Shown piece by piece: positions 34,045 through 43,400 of a stretch of DNA of 64,000 nt; the first letter of the stretch is position 1, and each line of letters starts with the position of its first letter. A program made the translations under genes and the position numbers. Origin of the DNA: Phormidium ambiguum IAM M-71 (lineage in GTDB: Bacteria; Cyanobacteriota; Cyanobacteriia; Cyanobacteriales; Aerosakkonemataceae); assembly GCF_001904725.1 (NCBI RefSeq), contig NZ_MRCE01000012.1, forward strand, positions 62,001 to 126,000, given 5' to 3'. The notes under the pieces were generated by a model. That model did not search any database, had not been told where the DNA came from, and saw nothing but the letters and a program-made list of their open reading frames with translations.

Positions 34045-35046
34045 ATGAGAACAGTAGATTTATTTGCTGGTTGTGGGGGATTATCACTGGGATTTCAAAA
34101 TGCTGGATTTGAGATAATCGCTGCTTTTGATTTTTGGCATCCCGCAATTGAAGTATATAGAGAAAACTTTCAACATCCTATTTTTGCCAAAGACCTTTCT
34201 GAAAACGAAGTACATAAAACTATTGCTAAATTTAATCCAGAAGTGATCGTTGGTGGCCCACCATGTCAAGATTTTTCCAGTGCTGGAAAAAGGGATGAAA
34301 GTCTAGGTAGAGCAGACTTAACTCTCAGCTTTGCCAATATTGTTTCTCAGATAAAACCTCAATGGCTTGTTATGGAGAATGTGGAAAGGATTGCCAAAAG
34401 TCAAGTTTTACAAACAGCTTTAGAAATATTCAAAGAAAGTGGTTATGGTCTAACTTCTATAATTTTGAATGCCAGTTATTGTGGAGTTCCGCAAGCCAGA
34501 AAAAGATACTTCTTGATTGGTCAACTTGATGGAGAAGATAATGCTTTGAGTCATTTTTTAATGAAAAATCAATCACCAAAACCAATGACTATTTTTGATT
34601 ATTTAGGTGACAGTCTAGGTATTGAGTATTATTATCGCCATCCTAGAAGCTATAAAAGAAGGGCTGTTTTTAGTATTCATGAACCTAGTCCAACAGTTCG
34701 CGGTGTTAATCGTCCCATTCCCAAAACATACAAGAAGCATGAAGGAGATGCCTGTGATATTAACGAGAAATTGCGACCTTTAACTACAATTGAGCGAAGT
34801 TATATTCAAACATTCCCTAAAACTTTTAAGTTTAAAGGTAATAAATCAGACTTAGAGCAAATGATTGGTAATGCTGTTCCTGTTAAGCTGGCTGAATATG
34901 TAGCTCGTTGTATTCTTGAATATAGTGACAGGCAAGATGCCTGTCCTACAAACAAAAACTATTCCAATTTCAGAAACTTATCCAATGCTGCTACTAAAGA
35001 AGAAGGCCAACGACGGACAGTTTTAACCCATTCTATATCTTTATAA
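34045..35046 (+). CDS. C5-cytosine DNA methyltransferase
   Basis: The 333-residue enzyme transfers methyl to C5 of cytosine and would protect against the upstream endonuclease. Motifs: I DLFAGCGGLSLGFQNAG, IV GGPPCQDFSSAG with the catalytic Cys, VI ENVERI, VIII QARKRYFLIG, and X MIGNAVPVKLAEYVARCI. The likely native end lies near residue 296, after motif X. The last 35-40 residues are translated from a dispersed palindrome (34925-34950) and from the antisense strand of the TPR gene, so the tail looks acquired and probably non-functional. Confidence 0.9.
   Translation: MRTVDLFAGCGGLSLGFQNAGFEIIAAFDFWHPAIEVYRENFQHPIFAKDLSENEVHKTIAKFNPEVIVGGPPCQDFSSAGKRDESLGRADLTLSFANIVSQIKPQWLVMENVERIAKSQVLQTALEIFKESGYGLTSIILNASYCGVPQARKRYFLIGQLDGEDNALSHFLMKNQSPKPMTIFDYLGDSLGIEYYYRHPRSYKRRAVFSIHEPSPTVRGVNRPIPKTYKKHEGDACDINEKLRPLTTIERSYIQTFPKTFKFKGNKSDLEQMIGNAVPVKLAEYVARCILEYSDRQDACPTNKNYSNFRNLSNAATKEEGQRRTVLTHSISL
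34925..34950. repeat. 26-bp palindromic repeat, copy 1
   Basis: The hairpin GACAGGC-aagat-GCCTGTC with flanks. Its exact reverse complement is at 36072-36097, so the pair brackets the TPR gene as inverted repeats. It lies inside the methyltransferase reading frame. Confidence 0.9.
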
Positions 35047-35837
35047 CGATCGTCTAATCCCACCACAGCAACCCAGTTACTTTCCGCTTCTCCATGTTGT
35101 CCTTGTTCCCAAAGGGCAGCGGTTAAAGCAGCACGCATATCGGGAAATTGGGGATATTTCCGAACTAGATTTCTCATGGTGCGAATTGCCACTTCTTTTT
35201 GCCCAATTTCATATAATGCTAGGGCATAATTGGCACGGGCAAAGGCAAATTCGGGGACTAATTCAAAGGCTTTTCGGTAATCTGCGATCGCTTTTTCCCA
35301 TTCCCCTAATCCTGCTTCCGCATTGCCTCGGTTATTATAACCCATTGCGTCATTTGGCGCGATTTCTAGTAACTTATTGTAATCTGCGATCGCTTCTTCA
35401 AATTTACCCAATCCTTCTAAAGCTAAACCTCGGTTAAGATAAGGATCGGGGGCATTTGGCGCAAGTTCCATTGATTTATTGTAATCTGCGATCGCTTCTT
35501 TCAGCTTATTTTGCGCCGCCTTACTATTTCCCAAATTTGACCACAACGCTGGGTTATCTGGGAACATTTTAATTAACTCGTTCCAATAAGTTTCTGCTGC
35601 TACAAAGTCTCCTTTTTCGCTTGCATCAAAAGCTTTTTGACCTATTTCATTAGCTTTTTTGAATTTTTCTTCATCAATACTAGGAGAAGGCGCAGTTTCC
35701 GGCGTTTCAATTTTTGGTAATTCGGTTTCATTAATGCTAGGAGTTGCTGTTTCTGTTTGCGCCATCGCTGGCGGAGTATTAAACCCAGCAAGAAACAAGA
35801 TTACTACTGTTAGGAGAGTTAAAATTAAGCGAATCAT
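34959..35837 (-). CDS. Exported TPR protein
   Basis: The start is placed at the Met at 35837: it begins a signal peptide (MIRLILTLLTVVILFLAG, cleavage near PAMAQ) and the 67 codons upstream are made of dispersed-repeat DNA. After a Pro/Glu/Thr-rich stretch, about six TPR units follow, e.g. KEAIADYNKSMELAPNAPDPYLNRG and EEAIADYNKLLEIAPNDAMGYNNRG. The C-terminal repeat units are more degenerate. It is probably periplasmic. The 3' 88 bp overlap the convergent methyltransferase frame. Confidence 0.82.
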   Translation of the reverse strand: MIRLILTLLTVVILFLAGFNTPPAMAQTETATPSINETELPKIETPETAPSPSIDEEKFKKANEIGQKAFDASEKGDFVAAETYWNELIKMFPDNPALWSNLGNSKAAQNKLKEAIADYNKSMELAPNAPDPYLNRGLALEGLGKFEEAIADYNKLLEIAPNDAMGYNNRGNAEAGLGEWEKAIADYRKAFELVPEFAFARANYALALYEIGQKEVAIRTMRNLVRKYPQFPDMRAALTAALWEQGQHGEAESNWVAVVGLDDRYKDIEWVKTVRRWPSSLVAALDKFLKLE

Positions 35838-35885
35838 CTTTATATTTTGGTAGTTGGTATTTGGAGAATTTCGCAGTTTTAAAAA

Positions 35886-35949
35886 TTTTTTTTTGAACCG
35901 CGTTCGCGTAGCGTGTGCGTAGCACGTAAGACACGAAGAACACGAAGAA
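35886..35949. repeat. Dispersed repeat, copy 2 (inverted relative to copy at 9737)
   Basis: TTGAACCGCGTTCGCGTAGC (and onward to CACGAAG) is the reverse complement of the block at 9737-9795, with few substitutions. Confidence 0.8.
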
Positions 35950-35975
35950 GGAGAAGAAGAGGTTTTATTTTTTAA

Positions 35976-36003
35976 ACCGCAGAGACGCAGAGGACGCAGA
36001 GGG
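35976..36003. repeat. Short tandem gcagag repeat
   Basis: CCGCAGAGACGCAGAGGACG and a further GCAGAG: short-period purine-rich units common in cyanobacterial intergenic DNA, upstream of the TPR gene. Confidence 0.7.
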
Positions 36004-36071
36004 AAGAGAAAGAGGAGAGGTTCATGAGTAAAATTCAAATCTAAAATCTAACATCTAAAATTTCCCAGTCC

Positions 36072-36097
36072 TGTAGGACAGGCATCTTGCCTGTCAC
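36072..36097. repeat. 26-bp palindromic repeat, copy 2
   Basis: Exact reverse complement of 34925-34950. It lies 16 bp after the ruvB stop (the stop lies at 36113 on the reverse strand) and could terminate it. Confidence 0.9.
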
Positions 36098-36112
36098 CTC
36101 CAGTCCCAAAAA

Positions 36113-37201
36113 TTAATCATAACCTAAATGTTTCCAAGCGGCAGGTGTGACTGTTCTTCCTCGATGTGTTCTTTGCATTAACCCTATTTGCATTAAGTAA
36201 GGTTCGTAGACTTCTTCAATAGTTTGGGAGTCTTCTCCTGTTGCAGATGCGATCGTTTCTAATCCTACTGGCCCTCCGTTAAAATTTTCAATCATAGTCT
36301 TTAATATTAGGCGGTCTGTCCAATCTAATCCCAATGGGTCTACATTAAATAATGTTAGTGCTTGAGTGGCAATTTGTTGGGTAATTTCGCCGGAAGCTTT
36401 TACTTGACTATAATCCCTAACTCTTTTTAACAAACGATTGGCTATTCTGGGTGTACCGCGAGCACGTCGCGCTATTTCTGCTGCGCCTTCGGGGGTGATG
36501 GGAGTTTTCAAGATTTCGGCGGTTCGCAGTACAATTTGAGTCAGTTCTTCCGGTTCGTAAAAGCGTAATCTGTGAATGATACCAAAGCGATCGCGCAATG
36601 GTGAAGTCAAAGAACCAATCCTTGTTGTCGCTCCTACTAATGTAAAGGGTGCTAAGGGTAAACTGCGCGTTTTGGCAGATTGACCTTTTCCGATCGTAAT
36701 ATCAACCCGAAAATCTTCCATCGCCGGATAAAGTAACTCTTCCGCCATCCGTGACAACCGATGAATTTCGTCAATAAACAGGATATCTCCCTGTTTCATG
36801 CTCATTAGTAACCCCACAATATCACGGGGTCGTTCTAAGGCGGGTGCAGTCGTAATTTTGCAATTTACCTCCATTTCTGCCGCTAAAATTAAGGACATGG
36901 TGGTTTTCCCTAAACCGGGAGGGCCATAAAGTAAGAGATGATCTAAAGGTTCACCTCGGTTTTTTGCGGCTTGAATGGCGATCGTCAGGACTTCCTTCAG
37001 TTCCTTTTGTCCGATATAATCAGCAAGTCGCGGAGGTCTGAGACTTTCTTCCTGCTTTTCCTGTTCGTCAACAGCAGCGGTAGGTTGCAATAAGTTCTCC
37101 TCTGGCGCTTTCCGAGTCTGGCGCTTGCGGGTTGACTCTTGCCGTTGTTTGGGTTTACGCTCTGGTTCGGTAGGCTGTTGCTGGGAAGAAACGATCGCCA
37201 T
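36113..37201 (-). CDS. ruvB: Holliday junction branch migration ATPase RuvB
   Basis: The 362-residue AAA+ ATPase drives branch migration with RuvA. Seen: Walker [13 protein letters not shown], Walker [11 protein letters not shown], sensor 1 VGATTRIG, Arg finger region [10 protein letters not shown], and the C-terminal winged helix [28 protein letters not shown] charged N-terminal extension of about 50 residues (Gln/Lys/Arg-rich) precedes the conserved part, as in other cyanobacteria. It is divergent from hisF with 71 bp between the start codons. Confidence 0.97.
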   Translation of the reverse strand: MAIVSSQQQPTEPERKPKQRQESTRKRQTRKAPEENLLQPTAAVDEQEKQEESLRPPRLADYIGQKELKEVLTIAIQAAKNRGEPLDHLLLYGPPGLGKTTMSLILAAEMEVNCKITTAPALERPRDIVGLLMSMKQGDILFIDEIHRLSRMAEELLYPAMEDFRVDITIGKGQSAKTRSLPLAPFTLVGATTRIGSLTSPLRDRFGIIHRLRFYEPEELTQIVLRTAEILKTPITPEGAAEIARRARGTPRIANRLLKRVRDYSQVKASGEITQQIATQALTLFNVDPLGLDWTDRLILKTMIENFNGGPVGLETIASATGEDSQTIEEVYEPYLMQIGLMQRTHRGRTVTPAAWKHLGYD

Positions 37202-37272
37202 AGTTCAAAATTATGGGTAGATTTTCCGCTAGTCTCTTATTATTCACCACTTCGAGGACGCGAGACATTGCC

Positions 37273-38040
37273 ATGTTAGCTAAACGGATCTTACCTTGCT
37301 TAGATGTCAAAGCTGGGCGAGTCGTTAAAGGTGTCAATTTTGTAGATCTTAAGGATGCGGGCGATCCGGTAGAACTGGCGCAGGTTTATAATGACGCTGG
37401 TGCAGATGAGTTGGTGTTTCTAGATATTACCGCCACTCACGAAGACCGAGGCATTATTTTTGATGTGGTGTATCGCACCGCCGAACAAGTGTTCATCCCT
37501 TTGACTGTTGGCGGTGGCATTCAATCCTTAGAAACGATTAAAGAATTGTTACGGGCGGGCGCAGACAAAGTTAGTATTAATTCGTCCGCAGTGCGCGATC
37601 CAGATTTTATTAATCGGGCGAGCGATCGCTTCGGAAATCAGTGTATCGTAGTCGCAATTGATGCCAGACGCAGGACCGATCCTACTAACCCCGGTTGGGA
37701 TGTATACGTGCGTGGAGGTCGGGAAAATACAGGTATCGATGCGCTCTGGTGGGCCAAAGAAGTGGAAAAACGCGGCGCTGGCGAATTACTAGTTACTAGC
37801 ATGGATGCTGATGGAACCCAAGCAGGGTATGACTTAGAGCTTACCAGGAAAATTGCTGACTCGGTAGAAATTCCGGTAATTGCCTCCGGTGGTGCTGGTA
37901 ACTGCGAACACATCTATGAAGCTTTAACCAAAGGCAGAGCAGAAGCAGCACTCTTAGCTTCTTTGTTACATTACGGTCAACTCAGCGTTGGAGAAATTAA
38001 GAATTACTTAACAAATCATCAAGTACCCGTTCGAGGGTAA
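37273..38040 (+). CDS. hisF: Imidazole glycerol phosphate synthase subunit HisF
   Basis: The 255-residue cyclase starts at the ATG 37273 ([11 protein letters not shown]); the longer frame from 37213 adds 20 residues unlike the family. The catalytic Asp11 falls exactly in [11 protein letters not shown] and the second in VVAIDARRR. The phosphate loops LTVGGGI and IASGGAGN are intact. It makes imidazole glycerol phosphate in histidine synthesis with HisH. A terminator follows. Confidence 0.97.
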   Translation: MLAKRILPCLDVKAGRVVKGVNFVDLKDAGDPVELAQVYNDAGADELVFLDITATHEDRGIIFDVVYRTAEQVFIPLTVGGGIQSLETIKELLRAGADKVSINSSAVRDPDFINRASDRFGNQCIVVAIDARRRTDPTNPGWDVYVRGGRENTGIDALWWAKEVEKRGAGELLVTSMDADGTQAGYDLELTRKIADSVEIPVIASGGAGNCEHIYEALTKGRAEAALLASLLHYGQLSVGEIKNYLTNHQVPVRG

Positions 38041-38044
38041 AAAT

Positions 38045-38083
38045 CCCCGGAAATCTATATCCCAAGGTAGATTCCGGTTTTTT
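38045..38083 (+). terminator. Terminator of hisF
   Basis: The stem CCGGAAATCTAT (from 38047) pairs with GTAGATTCCGG (38067-38077), followed by a T-run. Confidence 0.85.
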
Positions 38084-38147
38084 ACTAGGAATCTATGACC
38101 AAGGCTAAATATATTAAAATAGATTAAGTGTTACGATTCGTAAAAAT

Positions 38148-38360
38148 ATGTTGATCGCTATTTTAATGTTTGATGTGGCTTTGGTCGCTTGGTCACTGCA
38201 TTTGATGCAGGAAGCGTTCGATCGCCAAGAGTTCTCCTTAATGTTGGCAGGAACTTTGGTAGCGCTCTCAGCAGCCGCAATGTTGGTAGTATATTTCCTC
38301 ATGAACAGTTACATGGGTTATTTATCAGAAATAGCTCAACGTCCTTGTCTACTGTACTAA
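38148..38360 (+). CDS. Small membrane protein
   Basis: The 70-residue protein has two membrane helices, MLIAILMFDVALVAWSLHL and MLAGTLVALSAAAMLVVYFL, linked by a short acidic loop EAFDRQEF. A similar short two-helix protein is common near hisF/tRNA in cyanobacteria, but I cannot name a family. It may be in the thylakoid or inner membrane. Confidence 0.75.
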   Translation: MLIAILMFDVALVAWSLHLMQEAFDRQEFSLMLAGTLVALSAAAMLVVYFLMNSYMGYLSEIAQRPCLLY

Positions 38361-38424
38361 AAAATTTGTCGCTCAACCCTTGACAAGGAAACCCAAAATC
38401 AGGCATTATAGAAAAGCGTCAAAC

Positions 38425-38497
38425 GGGGCTATAGCTCAGTTGGTAGAGTGCTTCAATGGCATTGAAGATGTCAGCGGTTCGAGTCCGCTTAGCTCCA
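38425..38497 (+). tRNA. tRNA-Ala (anticodon GGC)
   Basis: A 73-nt cloverleaf: acceptor GGGGCTA/TAGCTCC, D arm GCTC/GAGT, anticodon stem CTTCA/TGAAG with loop ATGGCAT (anticodon GGC), T arm AGCGG/CCGCT with TTCGAGT loop, discriminator A. CCA is not encoded. Confidence 0.97.
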
Positions 38498-38710
38498 TGA
38501 AATTTTGTCGAATAACACATTATTTGTCGTCGTTAACAGATTAATGTCGCTCAACTGTTTTGTGTAACCATCCAAGAAAAGACTGTTGGACTTCAAAATT
38601 CAGTTCCTACTCTACCGAGCAGAGAAAAATTCTGAGGCACTCTTTAGGTAATTTATTACCATTATCAAGACCAAAAAACTAGAACCACTTTATGTATAAA
38701 GCTTCTTGCA

Positions 38711-38992
38711 TTAATAAACTTCATCATGAGAGCCAATATCAACCAAAACAATCACAGACTCTTGTGAATCTTCATCTTGAGAAAAAGTGAAGATAATCCG
38801 ACAATCATATCCTGCTGAACAAGACCACAATCCTTCCAGAGAACCTGTTAGTTTATGAGATTTTAGGGATGGAGTGAAAGGATCATTTTCCAATAAATAT
38901 AAAACATTAATAATCCTATCCTGAAACTCAGGATTCTTTTTTATAATTTTCCTAAAAGCACGTTTAAAACGATTATCCCAAACTATCTTCAT
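38711..38992 (-). CDS. RelE/YafQ-type mRNA interferase toxin
   Basis: The 93-residue toxin has the RelE fold: N-terminal helix FKRAFRKIIKKNPEFQDRI, then HKLTGSLEGLWSCSAGYDCRIIFTF and the end VLVDIGSHDEVY. The sequence is closest to the YafQ/HigB-like branch, where the His near the C-terminus is a catalytic candidate. It starts 20 bp inside the end of its antitoxin gene, so the pair is coupled. Confidence 0.88.
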   Translation of the reverse strand: MKIVWDNRFKRAFRKIIKKNPEFQDRIINVLYLLENDPFTPSLKSHKLTGSLEGLWSCSAGYDCRIIFTFSQDEDSQESVIVLVDIGSHDEVY

Positions 38993-39212
38993 CGTCTCGA
39001 TCGTCTAATAAATCAGCAATCAAATCATCCACAGTTCCTTTTTTTGCTGTTCCTTGTTTCCAAGAGTCTAGAGTAGCCTTGGCATGAGCAGCAATTTCCA
39101 AACGTCTTTTTTCAATTCTTCTTTTTTTAATGAGTTCAAACAAATAATCTTGGTCATCAATCGAGAGGTTTTCAATTGAATCTAAAATTTCTTGAAAAGA
39201 TGTGTTAATCAT
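38973..39212 (-). CDS. Antitoxin partner of the RelE-type toxin
   Basis: The 79-residue acidic helical protein carries IENLSIDDQDYLFELIKKRR and a flexible acidic C-terminus (DDLIADLLDDRDDEDSLG) likely to wrap around the toxin. The N-terminus has no clear ribbon-helix-helix, so the DNA-binding mode is open. It overlaps the toxin by 20 bp, in the antitoxin-first order. Confidence 0.85.
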   Translation of the reverse strand: MINTSFQEILDSIENLSIDDQDYLFELIKKRRIEKRRLEIAAHAKATLDSWKQGTAKKGTVDDLIADLLDDRDDEDSLG

Positions 39213-39225
39213 GTTTTACATCCTC

Positions 39226-39432
39226 TTAATGTTCATACCAGTTATCAATTCGCCTTGACTAAAAACCGCTTAATTCGTATTTCAGAGGTTCAGGTTTACC
39301 TAATCCCTTAAAAGGCGATCGCTATATATCCTTAATTAATTCAACAATTTTGCGATAAATATTTTTATCTAACTTTACCCATTCTGTAAAATCTGCAAAG
39401 GCAGAAGATTCAAAAACAATCCTCCTGCTCAT
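39226..39432 (-). pseudogene. yoeB: YoeB-type toxin remnant with two in-frame stops
   Basis: Reading from ATG 39432 gives RRIVFESSAFADFTEWVK, ELIKDI then TAG, RSPFKGLGKPEPLKYELSGF then TAG, SRRI. This is YoeB, where the stop positions are Gln (CAG) and Trp (TGG) in active toxins, i.e. single-base changes. The C-terminal RLVY-like end is also missing. The ATG overlaps the antitoxin stop by 1 bp, the original operon layout. Confidence 0.85.
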
Positions 39433-39653
39433 TATAAATCCTTTAAGTTAACTTCAACTAAATTTTGCCTCTGTGTAACATTTTCGATTGCGCTCAAAAG
39501 TCTCTCTTTGTTGACTTCTGATTTTAAAAGGTATTCAGTTTCATCAAATTGGGAAACAATAATCTCAATTTCTTTATCCCCAAAAGTCTTTTTGATTTCT
39601 TCTAAAAAAGAACTATCTAGTTCGCTAGCTTTTACCCGATAAACTGTTGACAT
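39432..39653 (-). CDS. YoeB-associated antitoxin, intact
   Basis: The 73-residue antitoxin resembles the small cyanobacterial partners of YoeB: VYRVKASELDSSFLEEIKKTFGDKEIEIIV followed by SEVNKERLLSAIENV. The frame is complete. With its toxin dead, it may persist as a repressor or as an anti-toxin against related toxins. Confidence 0.8.
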   Translation of the reverse strand: MSTVYRVKASELDSSFLEEIKKTFGDKEIEIIVSQFDETEYLLKSEVNKERLLSAIENVTQRQNLVEVNLKDL

Positions 39654-40017
39654 TGTTTTTATTTATTTTCAATTCTAATAATTATAGGCTTATTTTAGCG
39701 CCACTCATCAAAAAACACCACTGTCCTAAACCCACAGAATACAAACCCCACTCACGGAACTCAAAATTTACTGGCAACTCTTAGACTGGAATAAACACCG
39801 AATCCTCATTTTTTGCCAATATCCGATCGCCACAGTAGAATATCACATCTTTTAACATTTGCAACTCTCTACAGGCATAACATAGGAAAGGTGAAGTAAC
39901 CAAAACTTTCTTGATATTCCTAATAAAGCTATTGCTGAATCTCACAATTAGCTTGCTCAAATACTGTCTTAATCTTTTCATTAACTTGAATAATAATGGT
40001 AAAATAGGTGAATTCAT

Positions 40018-40426
40018 CTAACAACAGAATCAAGATTTAAGGCGCACATCTAGCAATTTTACGGTTCCTGTATCGGTAAAGTTATGGGTAAAGTCTCAGA
40101 CATCGTTAATTTTAAAATATCTTAACTTAGCAATACATCGCTACCAGAGTAGTTTAGGATTAAACCATGTCTTAAAATGATGTTTGCTAGAAAAACATGG
40201 AAGTAGCGGCGCTCATAACTGAGTTACGCATAATGAGGCTATTAACCCGATTTCTTACTCGATAATTCGCTGTCCAGCGGAAAAATTTTGGGCAAAACCC
40301 ATTTTTTAGCTAAGTCACGATTCCGGTTTATTTGTCAATTGTTTTCGTCACCGATTGGGTGATATTCCTACTTATAAAAATAAAATTGTGCATTGCTAAA
40401 TTAGATTTAAAAAGGGCAAATATAAT
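40018..40426. other. Gene-free stretch upstream of the giant kinases
   Basis: 409 bp without a supported gene or a clear repeat. It probably holds the promoter region of the first HstK-type gene; no binding motif stands out to me. Confidence 0.5.
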
Positions 40427-43400
40427 ATGGATGCAATTACCAATCTGTTAGGTTATCAGATTAATGAACAAATTTACGTAGGTTCCAGAACTTTAGTATA
40501 TCGAGGAATTCGGCAGAGTACTGGTACAGAATTTTCAGATGATTATCGACAACCTGTAGTCATCAAAATATTACGCAATCAATATCCCACTTTTAGCGAA
40601 CTGGTGCAATTTCGCAATCAGTATACGATCGCAAAAAACCTCAATCAGCCTGGAATTATTCAAACTTATAGCTTAGAACCATATCAAAATGGCTATGCTT
40701 TGGTAATGGAAGACTTTGGTGGCATTTCCTTAAAAGAATGGGTATCGCAAAAGGAAAATCCGCTATCTGTTAGAGAATTTTTAATTTTAGCGATCGCCAT
40801 ATCCGATGCTTTAGATATTTTGTATCGGGAACGCATCATTCACAAAGATATTAAACCCAACAATATTTTAATAAACCCGGAAACTAAACAAGTCAAATTA
40901 ATCGACTTTAGTATTGCCTCTTTATTGCCAAGAGAAACGCAAACTCTGATCAATCCCAATGTGTTAGAAGGAACGCTGGCTTACATTTCTCCCGAACAAA
41001 CTGGAAGAATGAACCGGGGGATTGATTACCGGACGGATTTCTATTCTTTGGGGGTCACTTTCTACGAATTACTAACAGGAAAGTTACCCTTTCAATCAAA
41101 CGATTTGATGGAATTGGTGCATTGCCATATCGCCAAAGCAGCACCATTAATACACGAAATTAATCCAGAAATTCCCTTGGTAATTTCAGAGATTGTCAGC
41201 AAATTGATGGCGAAAAATGTGGAAGATCGCTATCAAAGTGCGTTAGGATTAAAAGCCGATCTCGAAAAATGTTTGCATCAACTCCAAGAAACAGGGGAAA
41301 TTGAGGGTTTTAAAATAGGCCAAAAGGATCTGTGCGATCGCTTCATGATTCCCGAAAAACTCTATGGTAGAGAACAAGAGGTAAAACAACTTTTAGAAGC
41401 CTTTGATAGAGTAGCGCAAGGAAACAGCGAAATGATCCTCGTCGCAGGCTTTTCGGGAATCGGAAAAACCGTTGTAGTTAATGAAGTTCATAAACCGATT
41501 GTCCGACAACATGGCTACTTTATTAAAGGGAAATTCGATCAGTTTAATCGCAATATTCCTTTCTCTGCATTCGTGCAAGCATTCCGCGATTTAATGGGAC
41601 AATTGCTCAGTGAAAGCGATCTTCAACTCCAAGCATGGAAAAGCAAAATCCTAGCCGCCCTTGGTGATAACGGACAAGTTATTATTGAAGTCATTCCCGA
41701 ATTGGAACGAATTATCGGACAGCAACCTCCAGTTCCAGAATTATCGGGGGCTGCTGCTCAAAATTTATTTAATTTGTTATTCCAAAAATTTATCTCCGTC
41801 TTTACTACCAAAGAGCATCCTTTAGTCATATTTTTGGATGACTTACAGTGGGCAGATTCAGCATCTTTGAAGTTGATGCAGTTACTTGTATGTGAATCTC
41901 AGTCCAATCACTTGCTACTAATGGGAGCTTATCGTGATAATGAAGTTTCCGCTACCCATCCGTTGATGTTGACCTTAGATGAAGTTAGTAAGACGGGTAA
42001 AACTGTTAACACAATTACGTTAGCACCGCTCGATCGAATTAGCGTGAATCAGTTGGTAGCAGATACTCTCAGTTGTACTGTTAAAGTGGCGCAACCACTA
42101 ACAGAGTTAGTTTATCAAAAAACTAAAGGAAATCCGTTTTTTGCCACGCAATTTTTGCGAGCATTACATCAAGATGGATTGATTGCATTTAACCCCCCTA
42201 AGTCCCCCCTTAGTAAGGGGGGAAGTCAAGGGGGGTGGCAGTGCGATATTAGCAAAGTTCGCGGTGCAGCACTCACCGATGATGTTGTTGAATTCATGGC
42301 GCAGCAATTACAGAAATTGCCGATCGAAACGCAATCTGTTTTGAAATTAGCTGCTTGTATTGGTAATCAATTCGACCTGGAAACATTAGCAATTGTTTCC
42401 CAAAGTTCAGAAATTGAAACTGCAACGGCATTGTGGAAAACTTTACAAGAAGGTTTCATTTTACCCCAAAGTGAAGTTTATAAATTTTATGTGGGAGAAG
42501 AAGGAAAGATCGATCGCACAACTTCTCCCACAGTTTCCTATAAATTTTTGCACGATCGCGTCCAACAAGCCGCTTATTCTTTGATTCCAGAAAGCGATCG
42601 CGCGATCGCCCACTACCAAATCGGACAACTCCTCCTACAACAAATCTCACCAGAAGCCAGAGAAGAACGCATCTTTGAACTAGTCAATCAATTAAACTAC
42701 GGAACCCCCCTAGTATTTGCACAAACCGAAAGAGACGAACTCGCCCAACTCAACCTCACCGCTTGTCGCAAAGCCAGAAGCGCCACCGCCTATCAAGCAG
42801 CTTGCGAATATGCCAGCGTCGGACTGCAACTACTCGGAACAGAAGCTTGGCAACGACAATACGAAATCACCCTATCCCTACACAACCTAGCCGCCGAAGT
42901 CGCCTTCCTCGCAGGTGCCTTTGCACAGATGGATCGATGGATTGAAGCCGTGATTCATCATGCCAAAACAACATTAGAACAAGTACCAGTTTATCAAGTC
43001 AGAATCCAAGCCTTAGTCGCCCGCAATCAATTTGTCGAAGCCATAGCGATCGGTCAATCCGTCTTCCGAATGCTAGGCGTAAACCTCCCAGACGAACCAA
43101 CCATAGACGACATCCGCCAACTCAAACAAGAAATCGATCGCCTAATTGAAGGTTGCGCGATCGAATCCTTCCTCCATCAGCCAAAAATGAGCGACCCGCA
43201 GCAACTCGCCATCATGCAAAATGCCGCACGACTCACACCCGTCTGTTATATGTCCGGTACAAAACTATACTTCCTCGTCGTTGCACTGCAAGTAAAATTA
43301 TCAATTCAATTTGGCAATAGTCCAGTTTCCCCATTTTGCTACGTCGGTTACGCCTTCCAACTGCGGATGTTGTGGAACGACATGAGCAAAGTACCTCAGT

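Noticed and set aside
35838-36038. 67-residue N-terminal extension of the TPR protein
   Set aside because: It is translated repeat DNA; a signal peptide begins at the internal Met.
37213-37272. Longer HisF N-terminus
   Set aside because: The added 20 residues do not fit the family, and Asp11 is placed correctly only with the start at 37273.
39781-40017. 78-codon reverse frame
   Set aside because: Composition is mixed and no family pattern is seen; I could not support it as a gene or as a clear remnant.
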